A stretch of 14,816 nucleotides of DNA, taken from NCBI GenBank assembly GCA_020048795.1, contig JAIFMA010000019.1, positions 1 through 14,816 of the forward strand. Reading direction: 5' to 3'. The position numbers and the translations under genes were made by a program. Each line of letters opens with the position of its first letter. The stretch's first letter is position 1. The notes under the pieces are model-generated. The model had not been told where the DNA came from and did no database searches. It was given only the letters and a program-made list of their open reading frames with translations. The stretch comes from Rhodoferax sp. Its GTDB lineage: Bacteria > Pseudomonadota > Gammaproteobacteria > Burkholderiales > Burkholderiaceae_C. This document shows, in pieces, positions 1 to 7,913 of this stretch.

Positions 1-86
1 ATGGTCTTGCCGCTTCGCAATGCCTCCAGCGCCACCTTGGCTTTGTACTCTGGCGTGTGGAATTTGCGTTTCTTGGTTTCACTCAT
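1..86 (-). CDS. IS3-family transposase OrfA, N-terminal 28 residues (partial)
   Basis: The minus-strand reading from the ATG at 84-86 starts MSETKKRKFHTPEYKAKVAL and continues EALRSGKT to the window edge. This is the typical start of IS3-family OrfA, the helix-turn-helix DNA-binding subunit that acts with OrfB, usually through programmed frameshifting, to move the element. A good ribosome binding site (AAGGAAA) lies about 8 bases upstream. Only the beginning is present, so it cannot be judged whether the transposase is intact. Confidence 0.75.
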   Translation of the reverse strand, partial: MSETKKRKFHTPEYKAKVALEALRSGKT

Positions 87-144
87 GATTTGGATTTCCT
101 TGATTTGAAGACAGCTAAAATTTTTGTCCTAAATCCAGGATCCA
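1..144 (-). mobile_element. IS3-family insertion sequence, one end only (cut by window edge)
   Basis: The minus strand shows the start of an IS3-type OrfA, preceded by about 58 non-coding bases. A sequence beginning TGGATCCTGGATTTAGGACA, read on the minus strand from position 144, could be the terminal inverted repeat. IS3-family ends usually begin with TG. The element lies about 40 bases beyond the stop codon of the neighbouring dehydrogenase gene, so it would have inserted downstream of that gene without breaking it. The boundary at 144 is inferred: the other end, orfB and any target-site duplication lie outside the window. Confidence 0.6.
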
Positions 145-186
145 CTTTACTCGCCATCAACGGTATATTCGCAATTTCTGCATCGC

Positions 187-1194
187 TTAACGCCGAACTT
201 GCAGTGCACCCGGGTTAACAATGTTGGTTGGACGACCCTTGATGAAGTTCACCACATTGTCAAAAGCGGCACCAAAATACAGCTCGTAACTGTCCTGCTC
301 AACGTAACCAATGTGGGGTGTGCAGATGCAGTTTTCCAGTCGCAATAGTGCATGACCTTGCAAAATGGGCTCTGATTCAAACACATCGATGGCCGCCATA
401 CCAGGGCGACCGCGGTTAAGCGCGCTCAACAGCGCATCGGGCTCCAACAACTCGGCTCGAGAAATATTGATCAGCAGTGCCGTCGGTTTCATTCGGGACA
501 GGTCTTCAAGCCGGACCATGGCCTGGGTTTCTTCTGTCAGGCGCAAGTGAAGTGTCAGTACATCGGCCTGTTCAAACAGCTCTTCACGCGTGCTGGCGAT
601 ATCAAATCCGTCAAGTACTGCCCGCTCGCGTGACGCCTCCCGACCCCACACCAGAACTCGCATGCCAAACGCCTTGCCATAGCCCGCCACCAGTTGCCCG
701 ATCTTGCCATAGCCCCAAATGCCGAGGGTGCGCCCTTTGATCGACGTTCCCATGCAAAAATTGGCAGGCATGCCACTGGACTTCAGGCCAGACTGTTGCC
801 AGGCACCATGCTTGAGGTTGCCGATGTATTGGGGTAAGCGTCGAGCCGCAGCCATGATCAACGCCCAGGCCAACTCAGCCGGCGCCACCGGTGAGCCAGT
901 GCCTTCGGCGACAGCAATGCCGCGTTCGGTACAGGCATTGATATCAATATGTGAGCCAATCCGCCCAGTTTGTACGACCAGCTTGAGTTTTGGCAGTTTT
1001 TCAATCAGCGCGCGCGGCAAATGGGTGCGCTCACGGTTCAGCACGATCACATCGGCATCTTTGAGTCGCACTGACAACTGACCTAGCCCTTTCACTGTGT
1101 TGGTGTAGACCTTGGCCTGAAAAGCCTCCAGCTTGGTTGCGCAGGCCAGTTTTCTGACGGCATCCTGATAGTCATCAAGTATCACAATATTCAT
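187..1194 (-). CDS. D-2-hydroxyacid dehydrogenase family protein
   Basis: A 335-residue NAD-dependent dehydrogenase of the D-isomer-specific 2-hydroxyacid dehydrogenase family (the PGDH, D-lactate and formate dehydrogenase fold). Visible features are the nucleotide-binding motif G161-Y-G163-K-I-G166 in the Rossmann domain, and the expected catalytic trio: Arg246 in NISRAELL, Glu275 in DVFESEP and His294 in CTPHIGY. The substrate-binding lobe is made from both termini. Length and motif spacing fit a complete enzyme. The Arg loop reads SRAELLE rather than the usual SRGxxVD. The substrate cannot be told from sequence, and serA is not indicated. The ATG at 1194 has only a weak AAGG about 11 bases upstream. 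The gene stands alone between an IS end and the lexA unit. Confidence 0.88.
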   Translation of the reverse strand: MNIVILDDYQDAVRKLACATKLEAFQAKVYTNTVKGLGQLSVRLKDADVIVLNRERTHLPRALIEKLPKLKLVVQTGRIGSHIDINACTERGIAVAEGTGSPVAPAELAWALIMAAARRLPQYIGNLKHGAWQQSGLKSSGMPANFCMGTSIKGRTLGIWGYGKIGQLVAGYGKAFGMRVLVWGREASRERAVLDGFDIASTREELFEQADVLTLHLRLTEETQAMVRLEDLSRMKPTALLINISRAELLEPDALLSALNRGRPGMAAIDVFESEPILQGHALLRLENCICTPHIGYVEQDSYELYFGAAFDNVVNFIKGRPTNIVNPGALQVRR

Positions 1195-1314
1195 GCTGCA
1201 ATTGTGCCTTGGTGTTATCGGGTTCCTCTTTCGTTTTAATGAAATTTACCCATTTTGGCTGCCGTATGGTGACAGGTCGCTGCCATGCGATTTGGTGTAC
1301 CAGCGGCGCTGCAT

Positions 1315-1650
1315 TCAGTGCAGTCTGGCTTCGCAGGCAGCCAGCCGATCCAGCTCGGCACAGACATCGGCCATGCGTCCTGAAATGCGCAAACGACCAG
1401 CATGAGCCGCAGTCAGGTCGGTGTCAATGACGCGCAGCACCCGCAAGGGCTGATGCATGACCGGTCGGATGCCGATGCGTGTCGGCGAGTTCAGCATCTG
1501 GCTGCGCAGTGTGCTGATGCAGGCATGCGCAGGCTGGCTGCTTGGGCTGGTCTGACCGGTGCGGCTTCTGGCAACAGGCTTGGCCATTAGCCAGTGCCAG
1601 AGGGCCTTGAGTGGCGTGGTGATCTGCATGTTGCTGGGCGGAACGTTCAT
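1315..1650 (-). CDS. Small conserved-looking protein of unknown function downstream of lexA
   Basis: A 111-residue protein. The N-terminal half is low in recognisable structure (Ser, Pro, Gln and Thr rich). The C-terminal 45 residues are compact: VLRVIDTDLT, then GRLRISGRMADVCAELDRLA and a final Ala-Cys-Glu-rich end. I recognise this ending as one that recurs in small uncharacterised Burkholderiales proteins, but I know of no function. The ATG at 1650 has AAGGT about 7 bases upstream. It follows lexA on the same strand after an 88-base gap with no clear terminator, so it may be cotranscribed with lexA and be SOS-inducible. Overlapping frames on both strands look like shadows of this gene. Confidence 0.65.
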   Translation of the reverse strand: MNVPPSNMQITTPLKALWHWLMAKPVARSRTGQTSPSSQPAHACISTLRSQMLNSPTRIGIRPVMHQPLRVLRVIDTDLTAAHAGRLRISGRMADVCAELDRLAACEARLH

Positions 1651-1738
1651 CTTGTGACCTTGGGCTGAATGGGTGTGTCAGGTGGGCGAATTGATTGGGT
1701 TGCCGGGCACCCATGAACTGAGGCGCTGGCAGTGTGCG

Positions 1739-2413
1739 CTACATGAGCATGGTGTTGCGGATAAGGCCAACGGCCAGACCTTCTATCTCGAAAGGCTCAC
1801 CGGGTTCAACCACAATGGTTTGATAGTCGGGGTTTTCGGGGTGCAACTCAATGAGGTTTTTGTTGCGCATAAAACGCTTGACCGTGACCTCGTCGCCCAG
1901 GCGTGCTACCACGATCTGTCCGTTTTTTGCGTCCCGAGTGGTCTGTACTGCCAGCAGGTCACCGTCCATGATGCCGGCATCACGCATGGACATGCCGCGT
2001 ACTTTCAGCAGATAGTCGGGTTTGCGCTGAAACAGGCTGCTCTCAATGTAATAAGTCCGGTCTACATGTTCCTGCGCCAGAATCGGTGATCCGGCGGCTA
2101 CCCGGCCAATCAGGGGCAGGGCCAGTTGCGCCAGCATACCTAGCGGTGCCGCAAACTGCTGGCTGCGCGATTCATTGATGGAGCGTAAAACATCACCACG
2201 TAGCCGAATGCCGCGCGAAGTGCCGCTGACCAGCTCAATGGCACCTTTGCGCGCCAGTGCTTGCAAATGCTCTTCAGCAGCGTTGGCAGACTTGAAGCCC
2301 AGCTCGGCAGCAATTTCGGCACGGGTCGGGGGTGCACCGGTCCGGGTGATAGCACTCTGGATAAGATCAAGGATTTGTTGCTGGCGGTCTGTCAACTTGG
2401 GTCTGGTGAGCAT
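1739..2413 (-). CDS. lexA: LexA repressor of the SOS response
   Basis: A 224-residue SOS repressor and self-cleaving serine protease. The N-terminal winged helix-turn-helix spans residues 8-70, with the recognition segment [20 protein letters not shown]. The self-cleavage site is Ala107-Gly108 in GRVAAGSP. The catalytic dyad is Ser142 in RGMSMRDAG and Lys179 in EVTVKRF. On DNA damage, RecA filaments trigger cleavage between the two domains and repressed genes turn on. I chose the ATG at 2413 over an in-frame start at 2446 because GGAG sits 5 bases upstream and the protein then begins [12 protein letters not shown], as in related LexA proteins. Two LexA operators 79-113 bases upstream indicate autoregulation. 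Confidence 0.97.
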   Translation of the reverse strand: MLTRPKLTDRQQQILDLIQSAITRTGAPPTRAEIAAELGFKSANAAEEHLQALARKGAIELVSGTSRGIRLRGDVLRSINESRSQQFAAPLGMLAQLALPLIGRVAAGSPILAQEHVDRTYYIESSLFQRKPDYLLKVRGMSMRDAGIMDGDLLAVQTTRDAKNGQIVVARLGDEVTVKRFMRNKNLIELHPENPDYQTIVVEPGEPFEIEGLAVGLIRNTMLM

Positions 2414-2491
2414 AATGACTCCTGATAAAACAAGGCTGAACGGCACAAGGTGTGGGCGGCAAAACCGGTGGCGCTGGATAGATCACAAGCA

Positions 2492-2507
2492 CTGTTTTCA
2501 TATCCAG
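2492..2507. promoter_or_regulatory. LexA operator (SOS box) 1
   Basis: CTGTTTTCATATCCAG fits CTG-N10-CAG. It differs from the CTGT-N8-ACAG core at one half-site base (CCAG for ACAG). It lies 79 bases upstream of the lexA ATG. A poor minus-strand promoter match (TTACTG, 17-base spacer, TGTGAT, within 2482-2510) would place the box in its spacer. Confidence 0.82.
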
Positions 2508-2510
2508 TAA

Positions 2511-2526
2511 CTGTATTTTTAATCAG
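2511..2526. promoter_or_regulatory. LexA operator (SOS box) 2
   Basis: CTGTATTTTTAATCAG also fits CTG-N10-CAG with one core mismatch (TCAG for ACAG). It starts 19 bases after box 1, giving a tandem arrangement like the double operator of E. coli lexA. Its right edge is 17 bases from the GTG of the divergent asparaginase gene, so bound LexA could also affect that gene. Confidence 0.82.
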
Positions 2527-2543
2527 TTTTTGAAAGACTGCAA

Positions 2544-3536
2544 GTGGAATTTGATCAAAATGCAACAAAACTAGTGGTTTTGGGCACCGGTGGCACCATT
2601 GCCGGGCAGGCACAGAGCGCTTGCGACAACATTGGCTACACGGCAGCGCAGGTTGGCATTGGTGAGCTGCTGCGGGCTGTGCCAGGCTTGCAAGGCGTGC
2701 TGGCGGGCCACCCATTGCACAGCGAGCAGGTGGCGCAGGTCGATAGCAAGGACATAGACTTTGCGATCTGGCAGGCGCTGGCCCAGCGCGTGCATCATCA
2801 CCTTGCCAAGGCAGATGTGGCTGGCGTGGTGATCACCCATGGCACAGATACACTGGAGGAAACCGCCTATTTTCTGCAAGCCGTTTTGCCACTGGCGTTG
2901 ATCAATGCCAAACCTGTCGTTTTAACCTGTGCCATGCGCCCGGCATCGGCGCTGGCACCAGATGGTCCGCAGAACCTGATGGATGCTGTTGCAACTGCAT
3001 TGACGGCCGGCGCGCTGGGTGTGGTTGTTGTCTGTGCGGGTGTGGTTCACACTGCGCTGGATGTACAAAAAAGCCACACCTATCGCCTGGATGCGTTCAG
3101 TTCAGGCGATGCCGGGGCCTTGGCCTACGTCGAGGAGGGGAAACTCAGATTATTGCGCAATTGGCCTGTAGCGATGGATGGATATGCGCGGCCAGCTATT
3201 GAAAAAATAGCAAATGGAACCGTGTGGCCACGCGTCGAAATTGTCATGAGTCACGCGGGTTGTGGGGGTGATCTGGTGGATGCCTTGCTGCGACTATGGC
3301 CAGATGTGCGACCCGTTCGTGGCCTGGTAGTTGCTGGAACTGGCAATGGAACCCTCCACCAGACCCTGGAAGCGGCTCTGCGGCGGGCGCAAGCCCAAGG
3401 GATCCAGGTGGTGCGGTCAACCCGCTGCGCCAACGGGCGGGTACTAGCTGCAGCAACGTCGGAGTTTGCGCATTCCAAGGGATTGTCGCCCGTCAAGGCC
3501 AGAATCGCGCTAATGCTGGCACTGATGTCACACTGA
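2544..3536 (+). CDS. L-asparaginase (asparaginase/glutaminase family)
   Basis: A 330-residue enzyme that hydrolyses L-asparagine to aspartate and ammonia. The two family signatures are present: LGTGGTIAG, with nucleophile Thr18, and ITHGTDTLEET, with Thr101-Asp102. Tyr32 and Lys176 (in DVQKSHTYRLDAFSS) match the remaining catalytic positions of bacterial type II enzymes. No signal peptide is visible, so it is probably cytoplasmic. The start is a GTG with only weak GAAAG upstream. It is divergent from lexA, and the gap holds both SOS boxes. Residues about 204-210 (AIEKIAN) are encoded by a short palindromic repeat. The stop codon overlaps the end of a small opposite-strand ORF. Physiological substrate preference (Asn or Gln) is not decidable. 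Confidence 0.93.
   Translation: MEFDQNATKLVVLGTGGTIAGQAQSACDNIGYTAAQVGIGELLRAVPGLQGVLAGHPLHSEQVAQVDSKDIDFAIWQALAQRVHHHLAKADVAGVVITHGTDTLEETAYFLQAVLPLALINAKPVVLTCAMRPASALAPDGPQNLMDAVATALTAGALGVVVVCAGVVHTALDVQKSHTYRLDAFSSGDAGALAYVEEGKLRLLRNWPVAMDGYARPAIEKIANGTVWPRVEIVMSHAGCGGDLVDALLRLWPDVRPVRGLVVAGTGNGTLHQTLEAALRRAQAQGIQVVRSTRCANGRVLAAATSEFAHSKGLSPVKARIALMLALMSH
3195..3211. repeat. Short palindromic repeat inside the asparaginase gene
   Basis: GCTATT, then GAAAA, then AATAGC: a 6-base perfect stem inside the coding sequence, read in frame as Ala-Ile-Glu-Lys-Ile-Ala. The same core, in the same frame, occurs inside kdsB at 4805-4823. Confidence 0.65.
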
Positions 3537-3629
3537 TTCAGTTTGCAGGCCGCCCCCGAAGTGTGATTTGCCAGCGGCAAACACGGCGACCAAGGAGAGT
3601 CCGATTGTCAAAAAAGTCTTGATCTTCAT
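3528..3629 (-). CDS. Possible 33-residue peptide with hydrophobic leader
   Basis: The minus strand reads MKIKTFLTIGLSLVAVFAAG, then KSHFGGGLQTESV and a stop. This is a short basic start, a 14-residue hydrophobic core and an Ala-Ala-Gly that could be a signal-peptidase-like site, leaving a very short Gly-rich tail. A good Shine-Dalgarno (GGAG, 6-base spacing) precedes the ATG at 3629. It begins 57 bases after the adk stop on the same strand and its stop overlaps the asparaginase stop on the other strand. A hairpin (TTTGCC, AGC, GGCAAA at 3567-3581) lies within it. I do not recognise a family. It could be a small membrane or exported peptide, or chance. Confidence 0.45.
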   Translation of the reverse strand: MKIKTFLTIGLSLVAVFAAGKSHFGGGLQTESV

Positions 3630-3686
3630 GATTGGCTCCAATTTCCTGTTGAAAATTCCGTCACGGTTGAGGGCCGAAGAACATTT

Positions 3687-5221
<1,535 letters not shown>

Positions 5222-5255
5222 AGCATCGGCTCCTGGTGGGTGTCATGGATCAACT

Positions 5256-5438
5256 TCACAAGCCGAGCTCCTCGTCAGTCAGAACCCGGGCCTCATTTTC
5301 CAGCAGAATCGCAATGTCGTCGCGTACCGGGTAAGCCAGACGGGCGCTGCGCGAGATCAGCTCTTGCGCCTCACGTTTGTATTCCAGCGGTCCCTTGGTG
5401 ACCGGGCATACCAGCAATTCAAGTAGTCGTGTGTCCAT
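5256..5438 (-). CDS. Trm112/YcaR-family small protein
   Basis: A 60-residue protein of the Trm112 (YcaR, UPF0434) family, which classically acts as a small zinc-binding partner of methyltransferases in eukaryotes and archaea. Its role in bacteria is unclear. Sequence: [20 protein letters not shown], then a [11 protein letters not shown] segment and EARVL near the end, matching the family along its length. Only one Cys remains (CPVT), whereas E. coli YcaR, as I recall it, has CPVC and a further Cys, so zinc binding is doubtful here. The ATG at 5438 lies inside the lpxK 3' end (20-base overlap), which suggests translational coupling. The gene is commonly found between lpxK and kdsB. Confidence 0.9.
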   Translation of the reverse strand: MDTRLLELLVCPVTKGPLEYKREAQELISRSARLAYPVRDDIAILLENEARVLTDEELGL

Positions 5439-6471
5439 GGCGTAATGATAGCGTTTTGCCTTGCCCGTTGGGGTCAAGCAAGGTGTCGATGCGCGCGTCG
5501 AACCCTTGCCAAAACGCTTGCGGCAACGAAAAGTACAAGGGAACCGCCAGCGCCTGCGGTGCATGTTGCCACAGTTTGACAGCATCTTTTTCAGTACAAA
5601 TAAGGGTGTAGCCCTTGTAATGATTGCGTGACCAGCTATCAAAAGAATAGTGATCCGGAAGCCCCAGGGTGGCATCAAGTCGGACCCCGCGAGCGTGCAG
5701 CATGGCAAAAAATGTCTCGGGCTGTGCAATCGCAGCCAGCGCCAGGGTCGGTCCAGTCACCGTGCTGTCCAGCAAAACCGAAGTGCCGTCAGCTCGAACC
5801 GCTGCCGTGGCAAGTTGGCGCTGTCCCTGAAACCCGCCAAATGCCGGGCACGCCCCGGTGTGCAGCAGCAGATCCAATGGACGCGGCCAGGCTTCGCGCA
5901 GCGGGCCGGCTGGCAGCAAAAAACCGTTGCCCACACCCCGGTCGTCGAATACCCCGATTTCCAGGTCGCGCTGCAAACCCAGGTGCTGCAAACCATCGTC
6001 ACTCAGGATGATCTGGGTTTCTGGGTATGTTGTCAGTAGCGCCCAGGCCGCTTGCACACGCTGGGTGGCGACAAAAACCGGTGCGCCGGTGCGGCGGTGA
6101 ATCAGCGCGGGTTCATCTCCCACTTCTTGCGCGCTGCGCTCTCGTGTGACCTCCAGGCAGCCCCGGGTGTTGCGCCCATAACCACGCGAAATGATGCCGA
6201 CCCGAACGCCGCGTTGCTGCAAATGCTCGGCCAGAGCGATCACTACCGGGGTTTTGCCGGCACCGCCGGCCACCACGTTGCCGACCACGACGATCGGTAC
6301 CGGCAAACGCGCTGAAGCCAGTAAACCACCCTGATAGAGCAACCTGCGGCTGGTCACCAGCAGCCGATAAATCAGCGACAGCGGCCACAGCAGCCAGGCC
6401 AGCAGGCCGCGTCGCCTCCAGGCCTGGGCCAGCGTGTGTTGCCAACCGATGCTGCCCGGCACATCCGGCAT
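5419..6471 (-). CDS. lpxK: Tetraacyldisaccharide 4'-kinase
   Basis: A 350-residue inner-membrane-associated kinase that phosphorylates the lipid A disaccharide at the 4' position, giving lipid IVA. A hydrophobic N-terminal segment at residues 23-40 anchors it. The Walker A is [14 protein letters not shown] at about 63-76, followed by ISRGYGR and GDEPALI. The active-site motif SDDGLQH at 157-163 contains the Asp-Asp-Gly-x-x-His signature. It begins 4 bases after the exbD stop with no clear Shine-Dalgarno, so it is probably translationally coupled. It ends overlapping the Trm112-family gene. Near the C-terminus, HYSFDSW is encoded by an imperfect copy of the short palindromic repeat. Confidence 0.96.
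   Translation of the reverse strand: MPDVPGSIGWQHTLAQAWRRRGLLAWLLWPLSLIYRLLVTSRRLLYQGGLLASARLPVPIVVVGNVVAGGAGKTPVVIALAEHLQQRGVRVGIISRGYGRNTRGCLEVTRERSAQEVGDEPALIHRRTGAPVFVATQRVQAAWALLTTYPETQIILSDDGLQHLGLQRDLEIGVFDDRGVGNGFLLPAGPLREAWPRPLDLLLHTGACPAFGGFQGQRQLATAAVRADGTSVLLDSTVTGPTLALAAIAQPETFFAMLHARGVRLDATLGLPDHYSFDSWSRNHYKGYTLICTEKDAVKLWQHAPQALAVPLYFSLPQAFWQGFDARIDTLLDPNGQGKTLSLRHGHTTT
5636..5653. repeat. Imperfect copy of the short palindromic repeat inside lpxK
   Basis: GCTATCAAAAGAATAGTG on the plus strand has imperfect arms GCTAT/ATAGT around a short A-rich centre. It resembles the elements in kdsB and the asparaginase gene but reads in a different frame (His-Tyr-Ser-Phe-Asp-Ser). Confidence 0.4.
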
Positions 6472-6475
6472 GGTT

Positions 6476-6904
6476 TCAGGGAGCGCTGCCCGAGGTTGAC
6501 GATTGGGTGGCGAAGGTGATCTGTGTCAGGCCAGCACGCCGGGCCGCCTCCATCACCGTGACGACGGCCTGATGGCGGGCGGCCGCATCGGCGTGGATGA
6601 TCACGACGGATTCCTTGCCGGCCTTGGCACCGTCCTGCAGGGCCACGCTCAGCTCTGCCACGCTACGGCCAGCTACGGCGAGTTTGTTGACACTGTAGGC
6701 ACCCTCGCTGCTGACCGATACCAACACCTCCCTGGGGTAATCACGCTGTGCATCGACATCGGCCACCGGCAGTTTGAGCTGCAACTCGGTGAACTTGCTG
6801 TAGGTGGTTGAGAGCATCAAAAAAATCAGGATCACCAACAACACGTCGATGAACGGAATCAGGTTGATCTCGGGCTCTTCCTTGGGGTGGGGACGAAAGT
6901 TCAT
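6476..6904 (-). CDS. exbD: ExbD/TolR-family biopolymer transport protein
   Basis: A 142-residue subunit of a proton-driven inner-membrane motor. A short cytoplasmic N-terminus ([18 protein letters not shown]) leads into one transmembrane helix, [13 protein letters not shown]. This helix carries the conserved proton-path Asp, and a periplasmic domain follows. With ExbB it normally energises TonB, or as TolQR it energises TolA. No tonB or tolA is present here, so the partner is unknown. Start choice: ATG at 6904, or an in-frame GTG two codons earlier (6910), closer to the exbB stop; neither has a strong Shine-Dalgarno. The gene is tightly packed between exbB (12 bases) and lpxK (4 bases). Confidence 0.93.
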   Translation of the reverse strand: MNFRPHPKEEPEINLIPFIDVLLVILIFLMLSTTYSKFTELQLKLPVADVDAQRDYPREVLVSVSSEGAYSVNKLAVAGRSVAELSVALQDGAKAGKESVVIIHADAAARHQAVVTVMEAARRAGLTQITFATQSSTSGSAP

Positions 6905-6916
6905 GGCCACCGGGTG

Positions 6917-7543
6917 CTATTTGCGCAAGGTGTTCAAGTGCCGTGCCAACCGTTCCGCAGCCAGTTCCAGCGTCAGCAGGTAGCCGTCGACCCGGGCCCG
7001 AAAGTAGCGCCAGAAGATCAGCGATGGTATGGCCACAATCAGGCCGAACGCCGTGTTGTACAAGGCCACCGAGATGCCATGGGCGAGCTGTGCCGGGTTG
7101 CCGCCGGTGGCACCAGAGGGCGTTTGGGAGCCAAAAATCTCGATCATCCCGACCACCGTTCCAAACAAGCCCATCAATGGTGCCGCCGAGGCGATGGTGG
7201 CCAGCGCGCTCAGGTAACGTTCCAGCCGGTGCGCCGCCAGACGCCCGGCGCTTTCCATGACAGCGCGAAGCTCTGCATCACTGCAGCCCGGGTTGGCGTT
7301 GAGCGCCCACAACCCGCTGGCCAGAACTTCACCCAGCGCCGAATTTTTTTCCAGTTGGCTCACCACATCCGGGCCGGGCACCGCCTGGCGGGTCACCGTC
7401 AGCACTTCATCGAGCAATTTCGGCGGTGCCACTTTGCTGATTTTCAGGCTGACAAAGCGCTCAATGACCAGCGCCAGGGCAAGTATTGAGCAGGCAATCA
7501 ATGGCCAGATCGGCCAGCCTGCGGCTTGTATGATGGAAAACAA
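6917..7543 (-). CDS. exbB: ExbB/TolQ/MotA-family proton channel protein
   Basis: A 208-residue inner-membrane channel subunit that forms the motor complex with ExbD. It has three transmembrane regions: residues about 10-28 (WPLIACSILALALVIERF), one around SAAPLMGLFGTVVGMIEIF and one around YNTAFGLIVAIPSLIFW. The last two contain the conserved channel-lining Gly, Thr and Pro pattern of the family. I place the start at a TTG (7543) because GGAG lies 7 bases upstream and the protein then begins (M)FSIIQAAGWPIW, as in relatives. The frame stays open to 7723, but that stretch reads as non-coding. It is the first gene of the envelope cluster and is divergent from xseA. Confidence 0.93.
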   Translation of the reverse strand: MFSIIQAAGWPIWPLIACSILALALVIERFVSLKISKVAPPKLLDEVLTVTRQAVPGPDVVSQLEKNSALGEVLASGLWALNANPGCSDAELRAVMESAGRLAAHRLERYLSALATIASAAPLMGLFGTVVGMIEIFGSQTPSGATGGNPAQLAHGISVALYNTAFGLIVAIPSLIFWRYFRARVDGYLLTLELAAERLARHLNTLRK

Positions 7544-7680
7544 ATTGGGACTCCACTGATGAAATGCTGTGCGATTATGGCGCAGCGCCAAACCCGCAAC
7601 CTGCGTCAGACATCCATGCCTTGAATGCGGTGCCGGTGTCAGAAGAAGTGCCCTGATCGGCCTGTGTCGCGCACAATTTC

Positions 7681-7701
7681 TGTGGATAACTTTGTGGAGA
7701 A
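7681..7701. promoter_or_regulatory. Pair of DnaA-box-like sites
   Basis: TGTGGATAA at 7681-7689 is the exact reverse complement of the DnaA box TTATCCACA. TGTGGAGAA at 7693-7701 is the same with one change. The two are direct repeats 12 bases apart. This suggests DnaA binding, but no origin genes or AT-rich unwinding element are seen nearby. Confidence 0.45.
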
Positions 7702-7807
7702 CCCACTGCGGAAATGGCCGCAAGCCGCGTCAAACGTGGCTTGTGATGGATTGATGATTATTTAGGCAGCAATAAATTCAATGAAATCAATGATCTTTGA
7801 CGAATAT

Positions 7808-7821
7808 GCGAGATATCTCGC
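7808..7821. promoter_or_regulatory. Perfect 14-base palindrome upstream of xseA
   Basis: GCGAGATATCTCGC is fully self-complementary, about 93 bases before the chosen xseA start. It has the size and symmetry of an operator for a dimeric regulator. No regulator can be named from this alone. Confidence 0.35.
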
Positions 7822-7913
7822 TACGCATTTTGGGGTTGCAGTACTTCCGTCGAACTGTGGAAGACTTTTGCGCGCTAGATCAGCAGGGGAGATTTTGTCA
7901 AGGGGGTTTTCGC

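Larger units (their letters stand above)
7544..7913. other. Divergent intergenic region between exbB and xseA
   Basis: About 370 bases with no convincing gene. Contents: the Shine-Dalgarno of the exbB TTG start (about 7551-7554), two DnaA-box-like sites (7681-7701), a perfect 14-base palindrome (7808-7821), a TTGACG hexamer at 7797 without a good -10 partner, and AGGGGG at 7901 serving the xseA GTG. Open frames here lack plausible start signals. Confidence 0.6.

Noticed and set aside
1402..2089. Plus-strand frames opposite lexA and the small gene after it
   Set aside because: They are antisense shadows of clearly coding minus-strand genes.
7544..7723. 60-residue N-terminal extension of ExbB
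   Set aside because: It reads as non-coding, contains the DnaA-like sites and is absent from the family; the TTG at 7543 fits better.
7797..7913. 39-residue N-terminal extension of XseA from a TTG start
   Set aside because: It does not resemble the family, overlaps a palindrome and lacks a Shine-Dalgarno, whereas the GTG at 7914 has AGGGGG 7 bases upstream.
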